Shown: piece after piece, positions 1 through 9,254 of the stretch
Numbering within the stretch: position 1 is the stretch's first letter
Layout of the letters: the number at the start of each line of letters is the position of its first letter
NCBI GenBank assembly: GCA_000969725.1
Contig: JXSR01S073382.1
Source of the DNA: Ophiothrix spiculata
Taxonomy: Eukaryota; Echinodermata; Ophiuroidea; Amphilepidida; Ophiotrichidae
Length of the DNA stretch: 30,314 nucleotides
Direction: 5' to 3' (one strand)
The notes under the pieces: generated by a model
What the model saw: only the letters and a program-made list of their open reading frames with translations
Told to the model about the DNA's origin: nothing
Databases searched by the model: none
Position numbers and translations under genes: made by a program

Positions 1-74
1 TCTGATTCTGAAACTTGATATTTACTGTATGTTGAGGTAATCAGGGACTGGATTGCTAGCTGATTGTACAACAA

Positions 75-582
75 TGTTATATATATAGGACTCTGGGGAA
101 AGAAAGTTGGTGACCCAGAGAGATTTGCAAAGGCGAGAAGGTTACCTCAGGAATGGAAAGTTTGCCAGACTTCAGTTGTATTGTGTGCAATGTATTGGAA
201 TGCTGGCCTGCATGTGCATAAGCTTATTGGAATTTAATAGATTTTGAATTGTGATTTTGTGTCAAATTCATGAATTCATGTGTGAGATTTACAAAAGTGG
301 TTGTTCAACTTCTTCCAGTGGTTATACGACTTTAATTGAGGCAGCTTTTTGATGCAGTGACAATGATACCTAGACTATCTAGCATAGCTAAGCTTATCAA
401 CCAAAATACATGTACATATTCCACATTCACCAAATATACAGGACTTGGTGATATGTCGTGAAGCCTATCAACGTCAACTTTTGACTTCTTGGATCTTGGA
501 TTTAGAAACTGCTTGAGAAATTGGTATTAGGAATCTAGCTCATTTTTATGGTTTGCGAGAGACTTATGCAGATTTTACAACG
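75..582 (+). promoter_or_regulatory. possible promoter and 5' leader of the RhoGAP gene
   Basis: A TATA-like run (tatatatatagg) lies at about 79-90, some 490 bases upstream of the candidate first coding exon. The intervening bases carry several ATGs and in-frame stops, so if transcribed they would be an untranslated leader. The frame of the candidate exon stays open back to a TGA at 514-516, so a longer exon beginning at an acceptor such as that near 529-530 is an alternative. No CpG-rich core promoter is visible. This is inference from position and one weak motif. Confidence 0.2.
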
Positions 583-625
583 ATGATGAGATCTTGGGGA
601 AAGTTGCTGCGGCAACATGTGAAAG
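583..625 (+). CDS. candidate first coding exon of a DLC1/STARD13-like RhoGAP
   Basis: Two adjacent ATGs (583 and 586) open a 14-codon stretch reading MMRSWGKLLRQHVK plus one base (G), followed by the donor AAAG|GTAATT at 626. The SAM exon at 6560 starts with two bases (AA) of a split codon, so joining gives GAA (Glu) directly before the conserved Ile-Glu-Ala. From memory, human STARD13 also has Glu at this place, and the short DLC1 isoform has a first exon of similar size (about 13 residues, basic). The leader itself is not conserved enough to prove identity, and no other exon between here and 6560 was recognised. An upstream-spliced, longer version is possible. Confidence 0.4.
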
Positions 626-818
626 GTAATTGATAATACATACTAGATGTAGTAGTGTTTGCGGTTCATATATGAGTCTTCACATGACTAAAATGTACCT
701 GGAAGTTGTACTTCTAGGTAGATCAAAAAACGTCACAGTTGATACTGCCATGACCAGGGCCATGACATTCGGAGTAAAGATCGGAGAGGGAACTTGTATT
801 AACATCTAGTCTACTCAC

Positions 819-873
819 CTTGATGACCATGGTCAATTATGCTTAATTAGCATGGTTAGCTATCATGGTCATC
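819..873. repeat. imperfect inverted repeat rich in CATGGT
   Basis: GATGACCAT near 821 is mirrored by ATGGTCATC near 871, with an inner palindrome tgctTAATTAgca between them. The same CATGGTNA word recurs at about 1228, 1313 and 1636, so this part of intron 1 has local enrichment of the word. No terminal duplication is visible. It may be a decayed MITE or only local sequence bias. Confidence 0.35.
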
Positions 874-889
874 ACCATATAAATATTAT

Positions 890-1177
890 TTAACCCTAAC
901 TGACCATACAGGATTTTTCTTTTCTAGCCTAGTTCTATCTCCTCAGAAAGCGGGTGTCGAAAAAAGCATGTTTTCGCCGGGATTCGAACCCGTGACCTCT
1001 CGCATATCCCAAACCACTATAGCATTAGCAGGCCACCACCAAGTAGCTGCCCAGGCAGCGATTTCGTTACCATATGTAACCCCCGTCTATGACGTATTTG
1101 GACTTGATTTGATTTCAATAATGAGATTTAGTGAGCGAATGAAGAGATTTAGTGAGATTCAGGACTATTAGGGTTAA
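890..1177. mobile_element. piggyBac-like MITE with tRNA-like core, copy 1
   Basis: The element is bounded by TTAA on both sides (890-893 and 1174-1177). Its ends read CCCTAACTG and CTATTAGGG, so the termini are CCC...GGG with the TTAA target duplication typical of piggyBac elements. Read on the minus strand, 965-1060 resembles a tRNA with a good B box (GGTTCGAATCC) and a nearly complete T arm, but the acceptor stem does not close. There is no transposase and the length is 288 bp. Related copies lie at 7590-7740, 10607-10888 and 10900-11018. The family could instead be described as a tRNA-derived SINE, but the TTAA-bounded inverted ends argue for a DNA transposon. Confidence 0.7.
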
Positions 1178-1312
1178 AGTATTTTGATCGTATAGGTCTA
1201 CATGTTTGTATTGTTTCAAAGAAAACACCATGGTCATTTCTATATTAGCAATGGTTGACAATGTTTTAGAAAGAATATGTTGTCACGGCCGGCCAGCTCC
1301 ATTTTTCTAGAA

Positions 1313-1648
1313 CATGGTTAACCATCAGGCGGGGGCCGCCGCGATCATGGCGATTTAGAAGAAACTACTAAATTTATTGCCTAGGGATTTCGAAAATGAA
1401 AATTTAGGGTACATTTTACGTGTCTTTCTATTGGCGCATTGATATTGAAAAAATTACAAAACTCATATTTTTACCTTTATAGTGCAATACTTTAAAAAAT
1501 TATTCTAAATCCACTGGGGTTCACACGTGAACATCATTCATAGCAAAGTAATTCAAGTTTATTCGAGGAATTACTTTTCTACGTATTGAAATTAAACGTC
1601 CGATACTGTTTGTGAGGAGGCGTGACCATCGTCGTCATGGTTAACCAT
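1313..1648. mobile_element. dispersed repeat family A, copy 1
   Basis: The core at 1326-1636 aligns over most of its length with 24327-24686, sharing for example gtgtctttctattggcgcat and the end word CCATCGTCGTC. A piece also occurs at 17580-17654. A 13-bp direct repeat CATGGTTAACCAT (1313-1325 and 1636-1648) brackets the core, and it contains the perfect palindrome ATGGTTAACCAT. No coding sequence and no strong terminal inverted repeat are present. The class is unknown: a DNA transposon with a TTAA-centred target is one possibility. Confidence 0.6.
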
Positions 1649-1892
1649 GGTTTGATCATGATTCATACTCTCTGCGTGAGGCCTAGCCAATCAGAACGCA
1701 AAAATATGAAATACGCGGAGTGCAGTGGAACTTCACAATGCATTGCGCTTGTTGCATCCCAGTTTGCGTGGCGGGCGTTTCGAGCGTGTGAATGTTTCAT
1801 TGTTTTTGTCAGGTGGTGATTTATTTAGTTTAGAGAAGTTTTGGACTTTGATGGTCATATTTAATGCCTTATTTCTTTTCACAAAAGATTAT

Positions 1893-2060
1893 ACAAATAA
1901 TGAATGTTTATGAGTGCAATGGTACAAATATTTCATGAGGTGAAAGATCAAAATAATGCTCCATTCAAACGAGGCGAAGCCAAGTTGAATGGAGCATTTG
2001 ATCTTTCACCAAATGAAATATTTGTTCCATTGACACGAATAAGAAACATTCATTATTTGT
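1893..2060. repeat. 168-bp foldback hairpin inside family B
   Basis: ACAAATAATGAATGTTT at 1893 is mirrored at 2044-2060. The inner arms with gaaagatca and gctccattcaa are mirrored around a short loop near 1975-1985. Arms are about 75-80 nt with a few mismatches and indels. It probably represents a separate MITE inserted into the family B copy, since the copy at 8.6 kb lacks it. Confidence 0.6.
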
Positions 2061-2439
2061 TTTATATGACAACTAAATAAATCTTTGTAAACAAAATAAA
2101 CCGAGGCAACATCTATCATGATATTGTACATGCCAGCTTCAATGCAACGATGCGTCTTATGCTGCGCCCGCGGACTGTGCAAGCGTACTCAATTTAAAAT
2201 TACGCCCGCGACTGATGTTGCGTCTTACCACAAAAGGTAACCATGCAATGTATCAAAATTTCTGCATGGCACTATTTCACAGTCTGTGACGTTTGCTATC
2301 AAATGGACCAAATGACCAATGGCACGTGGCCCAAGATGAGCCAATCAAGTGACACAGATTTATTTAGCTGTTATAAACAATATTATTTTTCTGCCATGTA
2401 TGAATTAGATTAATAAATTTGCATTCCATTATGATCGTA

Positions 2440-2555
2440 AAATGAGACAAAATCAATGCACTTGCAGTAAATTTTGATTGCTGTCCAATGCACTCGGTAG
2501 GGCCTAGTGAATTGGACGCATCAAAATTAACCGTGCATTGATTTTGTCTCGTTTC
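2440..2555. repeat. hairpin forming the right block of family B
   Basis: GAGACAAAATCAATGCA at 2444 is mirrored by TGCATTGATTTTGTCTC ending at 2550, and the inner parts (ctgtccaatgcactcggtagg against cctagtgaattggac) also pair. A decayed version is present at about 9140-9250. It may fold as a stem of about 50 bp in either strand. Confidence 0.6.
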
Positions 2556-2761
2556 ACTCGCGCAGCACATTTCAGCGCAATTTTTTTTTACATTTTCTCA
2601 CTTTTCTCAAAAAACCAAGCACATTTGAAAGAATGGTTTGGGGGCTATAACCTATAGTCAAGGATTCTTCCTAGCTAAAAAAACTCAATTTTGATAGTGA
2701 CTTTGATGAAAAATGGATCATGAATTGCAAGTAGGCCTATCCTTTAGGTCCATCCCAAATT

Positions 2762-2786
2762 TTAGGGTTAGGGTTTAGGGGTAGGG
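2762..2786 (+). repeat. short telomere-like TTAGGG tract
   Basis: This tract has two exact TTAGGG units followed by degenerate units. TTAGGG is the usual animal telomere repeat. The MITE family ending in TTAGGG-TTAA could also give rise to such words, so an interstitial telomere origin is not proven. Confidence 0.4.
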
Positions 2787-3274
2787 TCGGGTCACGATTA
2801 CTGAGTTCAGATCTTGGGTAGTTTTCCATTGCTGAATATTCTATTCCTCTTCAAAATGACAACGACAAAACCAACTTCATGAATGAATCATTGCAGGTGT
2901 AGGCGCTAGTTGTAATATGATTTTTGAAATCAAAGTCAACGAGATGTCTATGATGAGATCTAAATGTGATCTAATGACTAGGGCAAGTACCCTGCTGTGA
3001 GTGTAAGTGTCCTCCCATTACTGTCTTGCTGGGTGTGTTAGTACATTGAGAATGTGTAGGAGGGGATTTGTTTTGATTGCGAGACATTGAACTTGAGTTA
3101 CACCTGCAGTCTAAATTTATACTTGATACAATTATAATTTGCACTTAATTTTGAAGCTGAAGGAAAGCAGGATCAGAACAGGCTTCCTGTAGGCCTATAT
3201 TGATGAGTTGAGCTGTTAGCCCTGCATGTTTAATGTAGGGATGCTTAATACCATGGTTAAAGTATGCCTTATTA

Positions 3275-3636
3275 TTAAAGCAATACTCTAAAGTGTTAAA
3301 AATGAAGCGCCACCTGCCACCCATGACTTTTGATTTTTTGGGCTTATTGGGTTTGTTTTTGGTAGATATGAATACCCTCCAAACGATTTGGCTCAAAGAT
3401 GCTTACTTTTTTTTGTTATGGTCATTTGTTGAATTAAATTTGGGATCCAGAATATAATTCCACATGTATTAGTAAAGGAAAGCATACATGTGCTTTTTAT
3501 CCATTTTTTGGTGGCAAAACAATTATCTTTTTTCACAAAATACACTTGAAAACGCTTTTAGATAGTCACGTTCCTCCATTTTATGCTGTTTTTACTATAA
3601 ACCATTTTTGATCAAAATCTTATAGTATTGCTTTAA
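3275..3636. mobile_element. 362-bp MITE with TTAAAGCAATACT ends
   Basis: The left end TTAAAGCAATACTCTAA and the right end TTATAGTATTGCTTTAA are inverted copies with one mismatch. If the outer TA on each side is the target duplication, the ends fit a Tc1/mariner-like MITE. The interior is AT-rich and non-coding; an 83-codon frame across its left boundary has no recognised motif. Confidence 0.6.
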
Positions 3637-3822
3637 GTGATTTGAGTCATCTGTACCTTGTATTACTTCGAGCTTCAAGTTATATTTAATATGTCATTTT
3701 ATTTACAATTTCTGATTTTAAAGAAATTTGGTCAGGTTACCTCAACCTTTTTTAACTTGAGATTTTGGTACTAAAATATATTTTGCTTTGATAATGTGTC
3801 TAATTATTTTAAAGAAATAGAC

Positions 3823-3987
3823 CCTATATGTGTACCGCCGCGGCAAAAGGGTCCAGTTGTCGGCTCGTACATGTTGCTCCTTGTAGCATATCGAATGTAT
3901 GGTATTTGTATACATCAGATATGCTACAATGAGCAACATGTAGGAGTCGACAACTGGACCCTTTTGCCGCGGCGGTACACATATAGG
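3823..3987. mobile_element. 165-bp nearly perfect palindromic MITE
   Basis: Arms of 70 nt (3823-3892 and 3918-3987) differ at only three positions by eye and surround a 25-nt loop that can itself pair. The ends begin CCTATATGTGTACCGCCGC. Flanking TA at 3818-3819 and 3991-3992 may be the target duplication, which would fit a Tc1/mariner-like MITE. Two overlapping open frames, one on each strand, exist only because the arms mirror each other. The small arm divergence suggests a recent insertion or gene conversion between arms. Confidence 0.8.
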
Positions 3988-5018
3988 CCCTACACTGCAA
4001 CTTTCATGCAGATATGAAATACATATATGCGTCATTGCTCATAAAATGAAATAAACTGGTGGGACTGATTTGAATGAAATTTGAAAGAAAAAAAAAAGAA
4101 AATGGTTATCATTCATGAAACTAAAAGCTTATTTTTTGTAAAATTTGACATCAGTAAATATCAGATATTCCTCTTTAAACTGATGGAAGCCTCCAGTGGA
4201 TTTTCATGTAAATGCAAGGAAAATTTATGAATGTGTGAGCTGCAGAAACATATTGAAAAGGTTTAAGGCCTAATTGGTTTCATTTGAAATGATCACAACT
4301 ATCACATTAGGTTCAGCTGAGCGTCCAGGTATAATTAAATCAAATTAATGATGTAGGACCTGTACATGAGTCACAAGTTGGGAATTCTGGAGTGAAATTA
4401 GTGGTTTCTTTTTTACCAGAATTGTTTGCTGCCTGTTACACTTCATGGGTCAAAGAGAAAAACAACAGTGAGTGGGCTATCATTATCTCGCTAAAAGTAA
4501 TTAAGATTTGAAACTTACGGACTAGGCCTAAAGGTTTCTACAGATCTGCAAAGCAGAAAGAAATTTTAGAGTTTCTGTGTGTTATTACAATAAATGTAGC
4601 AAATGCTGAGAACATGTTGACTTTTCTTTGTAAAGGCATCAAAAATGAAAAATCTTGACCAACTACTAAGTGTCCTGGGGCCGCTTGAAGAAAAAAGGGG
4701 TACTCATGCTTGTCAGAGCACCTCAAAATCAGACCCTAAATGTCGTAATCTAGTTCGATTCATAGAACCCTTGTTTTTTCGGAAGACACAAACCAATATA
4801 AAGGTATATAACTACCAAGTCCAGTGATCTAGAAAGCCATTTACTACCGACCCGCTTTTTTTTCGGGGTGAGATCAGTGGGCTATATAGAACCTGGGGTT
4901 TTCTAGTAGTTAGTGGATGGATTATAATGTGATGGTGGACTTGTATTGTGGATAGTGTCACTGAAAAAACAAAGGTCCTATGGATTGGACTAGGTATAAT
5001 CATGTACAGGAAATTCCA

Positions 5019-5165
5019 ACCCTTAATGGCATAAAATATTCAAAATCAATCCCCGGATGTCGTAATACACTAAAATTGACCCCTAAATGGCGTAATGGAC
5101 ATTTGACCCCTTAATGGTGTAACACATTGAAATGGACCCTAAATGGTGTAACACACTATTTTCGA
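5019..5165 (+). repeat. degenerate ~27-31 bp tandem repeat, about five units
   Basis: Units begin acccttaatggcat, atccccggatgtcg, acccctaaatggcg, accccttaatggtg and accctaaatggtgt. Related single words appear at about 4734 and 5269, so the array may sit inside a larger element spanning about 4675-5415. That stretch ends in a C-rich word (ccccctcccccgggg). No coding frame is continuous through it, and its class is not recognised. Confidence 0.6.
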
Positions 5166-5945
5166 CCATAAAAACATGAATATAATACATTGGAAGCCTT
5201 TTCTGTTGTATTTCTTGGAATTTTAGAATAGCTGGCAAAAAAAAGTGACCTTAAAGTCGACGATATCGTAAAAAGACAACCCTTAATGTCGAAAGTTATC
5301 CTGAAAAGGCACCCTCTTCGACGACGCCAATCGGCCAAAATCCGACCCTTTTTCAACCTTTTTTCTGACGAGCATGCGTACCACTTTTTTCTTCCACCCC
5401 CTCCCCCGGGGCTATTTAAATCGAACTATTACAATACTTAGATCACACTTTACAATACAGATTTTGTGTGGCACAATTTCAACTTCGGGATTCTGACATA
5501 ATAAGACCATCTTTTTTATGTAACTCAAACCAATTCCGAAAAGTAGATTCAAATCCTGTCGTACTTGAAAATGCTGAGGACCATGCAAAGCTAGGGTTAA
5601 AGAAATAGGACTCCGAACACTGCAATTGAGTTATTGCATTCTTAAAATTGTGTGCTGTCTGAGTACCAATGTTATAGCATGGCTGGTCCAATTGAAGACC
5701 AACCATGAGATCAGTCTGTGAGCTCCTGGATTTTAAGGAATGTTATAGCTTTATAAAATGTGCTTGATGGTATAGAGGGAAGGTGATGGCATGATTGATA
5801 GGCCAGCGCCGATTTATTTGACTGTTAGGGACCATCTCCTTCAGTGATTTGAGCAATAAATAAGGATGACCATTTAGGTAAAACAAAAATATATGGGAAA
5901 AGCCTGTAGATACCCAGCAATTAGTACAAAAACAAGCTTATAGGT

Positions 5946-6050
5946 CAGGGGTTCTCAATTAAATTTGTTAGCGGGCCATCAAGGAAAAACGCCAGTTCAA
6001 AAATACGTCATGGAGGGCCAAATTAAGACCTTTTTCAATGCTTATCCTAT
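5946..6050 (+). mobile_element. possible hAT-like transposon terminus
   Basis: CAGGGGTTCTCAA at 5946 matches the common hAT terminal form (CAGNGGTTCTCAA), and the following gttagcgggcca resembles the subterminal part of hAT MITEs known from many animals. No matching opposite end was found in the next kilobase, so this may be a fragment or an undetected longer element. Confidence 0.35.
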
Positions 6051-6559
6051 ATACCATATTCCGGAGCAGCACGTGTAGAATTAAAGTAAACAATAATGGC
6101 CAGTGATTAGGGATCTCACCATGCATGCATAGGGCTTTGGTTCAACTCCTGTTTATGACTAACCAGAATGGAATCATTGGTAAGTCGACGTGCTGAATGG
6201 GGAATTTGGCAGGGCTGTCTACTGGTCTTTGCATGAAGAGTCCCATAAATGTTTCATGAGAGATCTTTGCCCTTTCGTGGGAACTCTTTCAACTGTCAGC
6301 ACCACATTTAAGAGAGTGCACATGTGCACCCCAACACACAGTATCGAAAATAGTATGTTGTTCTCAACCCCCAACACGACTATAATTATTTATGTTGAGT
6401 TGTGTCCTTCATCTGAGATGTATCTCCAAACCTTTCTATCATCATGGTCACTAAAGGTTGTGATTCTTAAAGTCCTGTGCCTTGCTTCACCTCATCTGTG
6501 TAGGTTAGGTTGGGCTTACAACTATAGTTAATTTGTTTCTCTTTGTTTTGTATTTACAG

Positions 6560-6631
6560 AAATTGAAGCAGCAGAAACTTGCCAATGGCTGCGTGCAACT
6601 GGGTTTCCTCAATATGCGCAGATGTTTGAAG
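6560..6631 (+). CDS. DLC1: DLC1/STARD13-like RhoGAP, SAM-domain exon a
   Basis: The 72-nt exon lies between a strong acceptor (tatttacag, ending 6559) and the donor GAAG|GTAAGA. It encodes two bases of a split codon, 23 residues (IEAAETCQWLRATGFPQYAQ then MFE) and one base of the next codon. This matches the start of the SAM domain of DLC1/STARD13 (IEAKEACDWLRATGFPQYAQ in human DLC1). The family are Rho GTPase-activating proteins with an N-terminal SAM, a central RhoGAP and a C-terminal START domain; vertebrate members act at focal adhesions on RhoA and Cdc42. Invertebrates usually have one family member, so this could equally be labelled STARD13-like. RhoGAP and START parts lie outside the window. 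Confidence 0.95.
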
Positions 6632-7348
6632 GTAAGAATGAAATCCCATTTATAGCCCTAACTTAGACTCAGTCCATCAGTCTTACAATAACTGCACACG
6701 CGCTTCACTGTGTTGGTTGTTGACGACTGATTCACATTGATTGAAAAAAGAAGAGCACTTGTATTAGCTTTTATTTATGACGTCTGACTTATGAATAAAC
6801 AATACTTGTTTACTTCTTTGGACCGCGTCTTGTTTTGCGTACTTGAGTGCAAACTAACGCACCGCGCGCTCGCGGTGCCCGTGAAACGCTTGTTATCGCG
6901 CGCGCATTGCTTATACCACTCTGCATTTTTGCACTCATAGAACGGCACTGCTTTGTCTCGCTGAGGAGTGAATTTGCTGATGGTTTTTGCTTTTATTCTT
7001 AAAAAAGGTAAGAATTGTGCAATTTTTAATATAGCTATAATCATCCTGCATTACTAGTGTTTTTTTAAATGTAGATTATGTGTTATTAAGTGTTGTAAAT
7101 TGAGTAAAATTAAGCAAAATATGTTACGAAAATTAGTCAAAGTGATGAAGCAAGATGGCGACTTTGAGAAAACTTTTGGGGAGGTATTCAAATTTTTTGA
7201 ATGAATTACCATTATTGATGAGAGTATACGTCATCATACAAAGTCATGTTCGATTAGTCTTTACTGCGCAGAATCCTTCTCTACTGCGCAGAATCGTTGC
7301 ACCGTAAACACGGTGCCAAAGTGCTCCACTTTTTTTCACATAAGTTTT

Positions 7349-7405
7349 CCAGTCGCCAAATGGTCCGAACAACAGGAAGTGAGGGAGACCTTATTTGGCG
7401 ACTGG
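7349..7405. repeat. short inverted repeat CCAGTCGCCAAAT
   Basis: CCAGTCGCCAAAT at 7349-7361 is exactly mirrored at 7393-7405 with a 31-nt spacer. Its position between other repeats suggests a remnant of a foldback MITE. No duplication flanks it. Confidence 0.5.
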
Positions 7406-7438
7406 TGGATCCAGTCTAGCCCTAACTCCCAAATAGAC

Positions 7439-7554
7439 CATATCTATAATTGACATACTCCCGCCGTTGATGGGGTAAATCCACAGAACCGGACGGGGAA
7501 TCGGAACTCGGAACGAGGCCAAGTAACGGCAGGAGTATGTCAATTATAGATATG
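7439..7554. mobile_element. 116-bp foldback MITE
   Basis: Arms of about 30 nt (7439-7468 and 7525-7554) beginning CATATCTATAATTGACATAC are inverted copies with one mismatch, around a GC-richer centre. It sits just upstream of the tRNA-like repeat at 7590-7740 and may have inserted into that element's left part, because a remnant gccctaactccc lies at about 7419. Confidence 0.65.
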
Positions 7555-7589
7555 TACTATACTTATAACCTATTTAAATCCAAATACAT

Positions 7590-7740
7590 CATACAAAAGT
7601 TTCCCCTGGATTCGAACCCTGACATTTCGTATTCCGATCCCATGTCCCATGCAAACCACTGGGTATGGCCTGCCATGGCAGCACTTATGTCCGTATATAG
7701 AGCCGTCTATGACCTATTTCGTATTTGGACTTGATTTTTG
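7590..7740. mobile_element. piggyBac-like MITE with tRNA-like core, diverged copy
   Basis: The stretch shares with copies 1 and 2 the minus-strand B box (GGTTCGAATCC, read here as ggattcgaaccc at about 7602-7613), the words gccgtctatgac and gtatttggacttga, and their order. Clear TTAA-CCC and GGG-TTAA ends are not seen, so boundaries are approximate and the copy looks old or interrupted. Confidence 0.55.
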
Positions 7741-8601
7741 CTTGTTGGATTTTGATGAACTGAGCAGGTTACAAAGGTTAAAAACCACCTATAGGAACAC
7801 ATTTTCATAGTAGCGTGGCCAGTGTATATTGTTCATAGTCAGTGAAAAGATTATCTTTTTTGAATGCATGTCCATGATAAGGGTTCCAAATTAGACTTGA
7901 AGATATCTACATTTAGGGTAAAAATTAGAAAGGCTTGGTTGAGGATGATCACATTTATCACTTGATGGCAACAACAAATTGCCGGACTAGTAGCTGAAAT
8001 CTTGAAAAAAATTTACAAACAAGACTTAAAACTTAAACCTATCATATACCATTGATATAGGCCTACACATTTGAAAAGAAAAACCTCATACCAAAGAAAA
8101 ACATGCAAAAAATATAAGTAATTTTTGATTTTGCTGAAGTTTTTGATCAATATTTTTATATTATTTTGTTATTATTGAACATACCTAGTGTGTCATCTGC
8201 AGATAAAATTTTGAAATTTGTCCAAAGTTTTACACACTTATTTCTTTCAATATTTTTAAATGAGTTACAAATTACCTAAAAATAATCAGTATGAGTCACA
8301 AATTTATGTAAATTGTAAGCTAAATTGTAAGCTTTCATGTGGACCCCTTTACCCAAGGTTTACTCTTGACCCAGTTTAGTATGATTGCCAATATTTTTGT
8401 ATGATTCATTGACATATTTATGACAAAACATGTTTTATTGGAAGGTTTTCTCCTGAAATGTTCCGTATTATTTAGGATTGTTACATTTCACACATTTTAT
8501 GGAGTTATATAATACCAAAATATTCTGCTCCTGAAATTATCAGAATAATTATATTGAGTTGAAATGTAAATGTTGAGCTTAGTCTTCAACTTCATTGTAT
8601 T

Positions 8602-9254
8602 TGATTCATACACTCCGCATATCACCTAGCCAATCAGAACGCAAGAATATAAAGTATGCTGAGTGCAGTGGATCTTCACAATGCACTGCGCTTGTTGCGT
8701 TCCGGTTTGCGTGGCGGGCATTTAGTGGGTATGAATGGTTCATTGTATTTGTCGGGTGATTTTGATGGGTCATATTAACACTTTTAAAGTGGTCAAGGGG
8801 GCTCTATATGGACCCAACATTTTCATCGCCCTTCCATGTATTTGTCTAACTTTACCATACCCTTCACCTGGTGGCAAAAAAATTTAAATCGACCCACCCC
8901 ATTTCAGAAATGTATTTGTACTTACAGACTGCAAATATGAGCCAAATTTTATTGAAAAATTCCATTTGGAAGTGAGTTTTCAAATTTTTGGCGGGAAATT
9001 TTTGACGCGACACGGCAAATTTTGTTTTGGCGCTATTTTAAAAACGGTTTGTCCGATTTTCGAAATTTTAGTTTATTTTAAGTACTTAACCTCTGACCAG
9101 AGTTTCAATGTAAAATTCCTTTGCGAAAGCGCCAAAATCGCACTTGCGGTAAACTTTTGATTGCTGTCCAATGCACTCAGCCCCTACGGGCCTCGTGAAT
9201 TGGACGCAGCATATTTGACCGCGCGTGCATCGATTTTGTCTGGTTTCACTTGTG
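8602..9254. mobile_element. dispersed repeat family B, copy 2
   Basis: The left block (8602-8765: cctagccaatcagaacgc, then gtgcagtgga and ttgcgtggcgggc) and the right block (about 9140-9254: gattgctgtccaatgcactc, then gaattggacgcagc) match copy 1. The centre (8766-9135) is AT-rich, unlike copy 1, with several runs such as ttttggcgggaaattttt. A 64-codon frame at 8966-9160 has no recognised motif. The right-hand hairpin is more decayed than in copy 1. Confidence 0.55.

Larger units (their letters stand above)
1659..2564. mobile_element. dispersed repeat family B, copy 1
   Basis: The left block (about 1659-1826, with cctagccaatcagaacgc) matches 8602-8765. The right block (about 2444-2564, with attgctgtccaatgcactc) matches 9140-9254. 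The middles differ: this copy contains the hairpin at 1893-2060 and a CG-containing stretch (2150-2220) not seen in the other copy. Shared ends with unlike centres are typical of non-autonomous transposons. It abuts family A on the left. No reading frame longer than about 70 codons lies inside. Confidence 0.55.
626..6559 (+). other. intron 1 of the RhoGAP gene (if exon 583-625 is real)
   Basis: This is 5.9 kb between the candidate donor at 626 and a strong acceptor (ctttgttttgtatttacag) ending at 6559. It holds a piggyBac-like MITE, families A and B, a 362-bp TIR element, a 165-bp palindrome, a tandem array and a hAT-like terminus, each listed separately. Stretches 2790-3270, 4000-4670, 5416-5940 and 6060-6540 show no coding sequence or repeat that I can name. 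A 113-codon open frame at 6190-6531 has no recognisable motif. Confidence 0.5.

Noticed and set aside
1931-2040. CRISPR-like or bacterial attenuator hairpin
   Set aside because: The surrounding DNA is clearly animal; the hairpin belongs to a MITE and there are no regular repeats with spacers.
2762-2786. Chromosome end or true telomere
   Set aside because: Only two clean TTAGGG units are present, inside a gene intron, and a nearby MITE family has the same end word.
3742-4035. Opposed open frames of 97 and 73 codons
   Set aside because: Both read the same palindromic element on opposite strands; the similarity between them is a product of the inverted repeat.
6190-6531. 113-codon open frame on + just upstream of SAM exon a
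   Set aside because: It has no recognisable motif or domain, no splice signals that fit, and lies in intronic sequence; chance is enough to explain it.
6775-7044. 89-codon open frame on - in a locally GC-rich patch
   Set aside because: No recognisable domain; the patch contains small palindromes (GCACCGCG...CGCGGTGC) and looks like repeat DNA.
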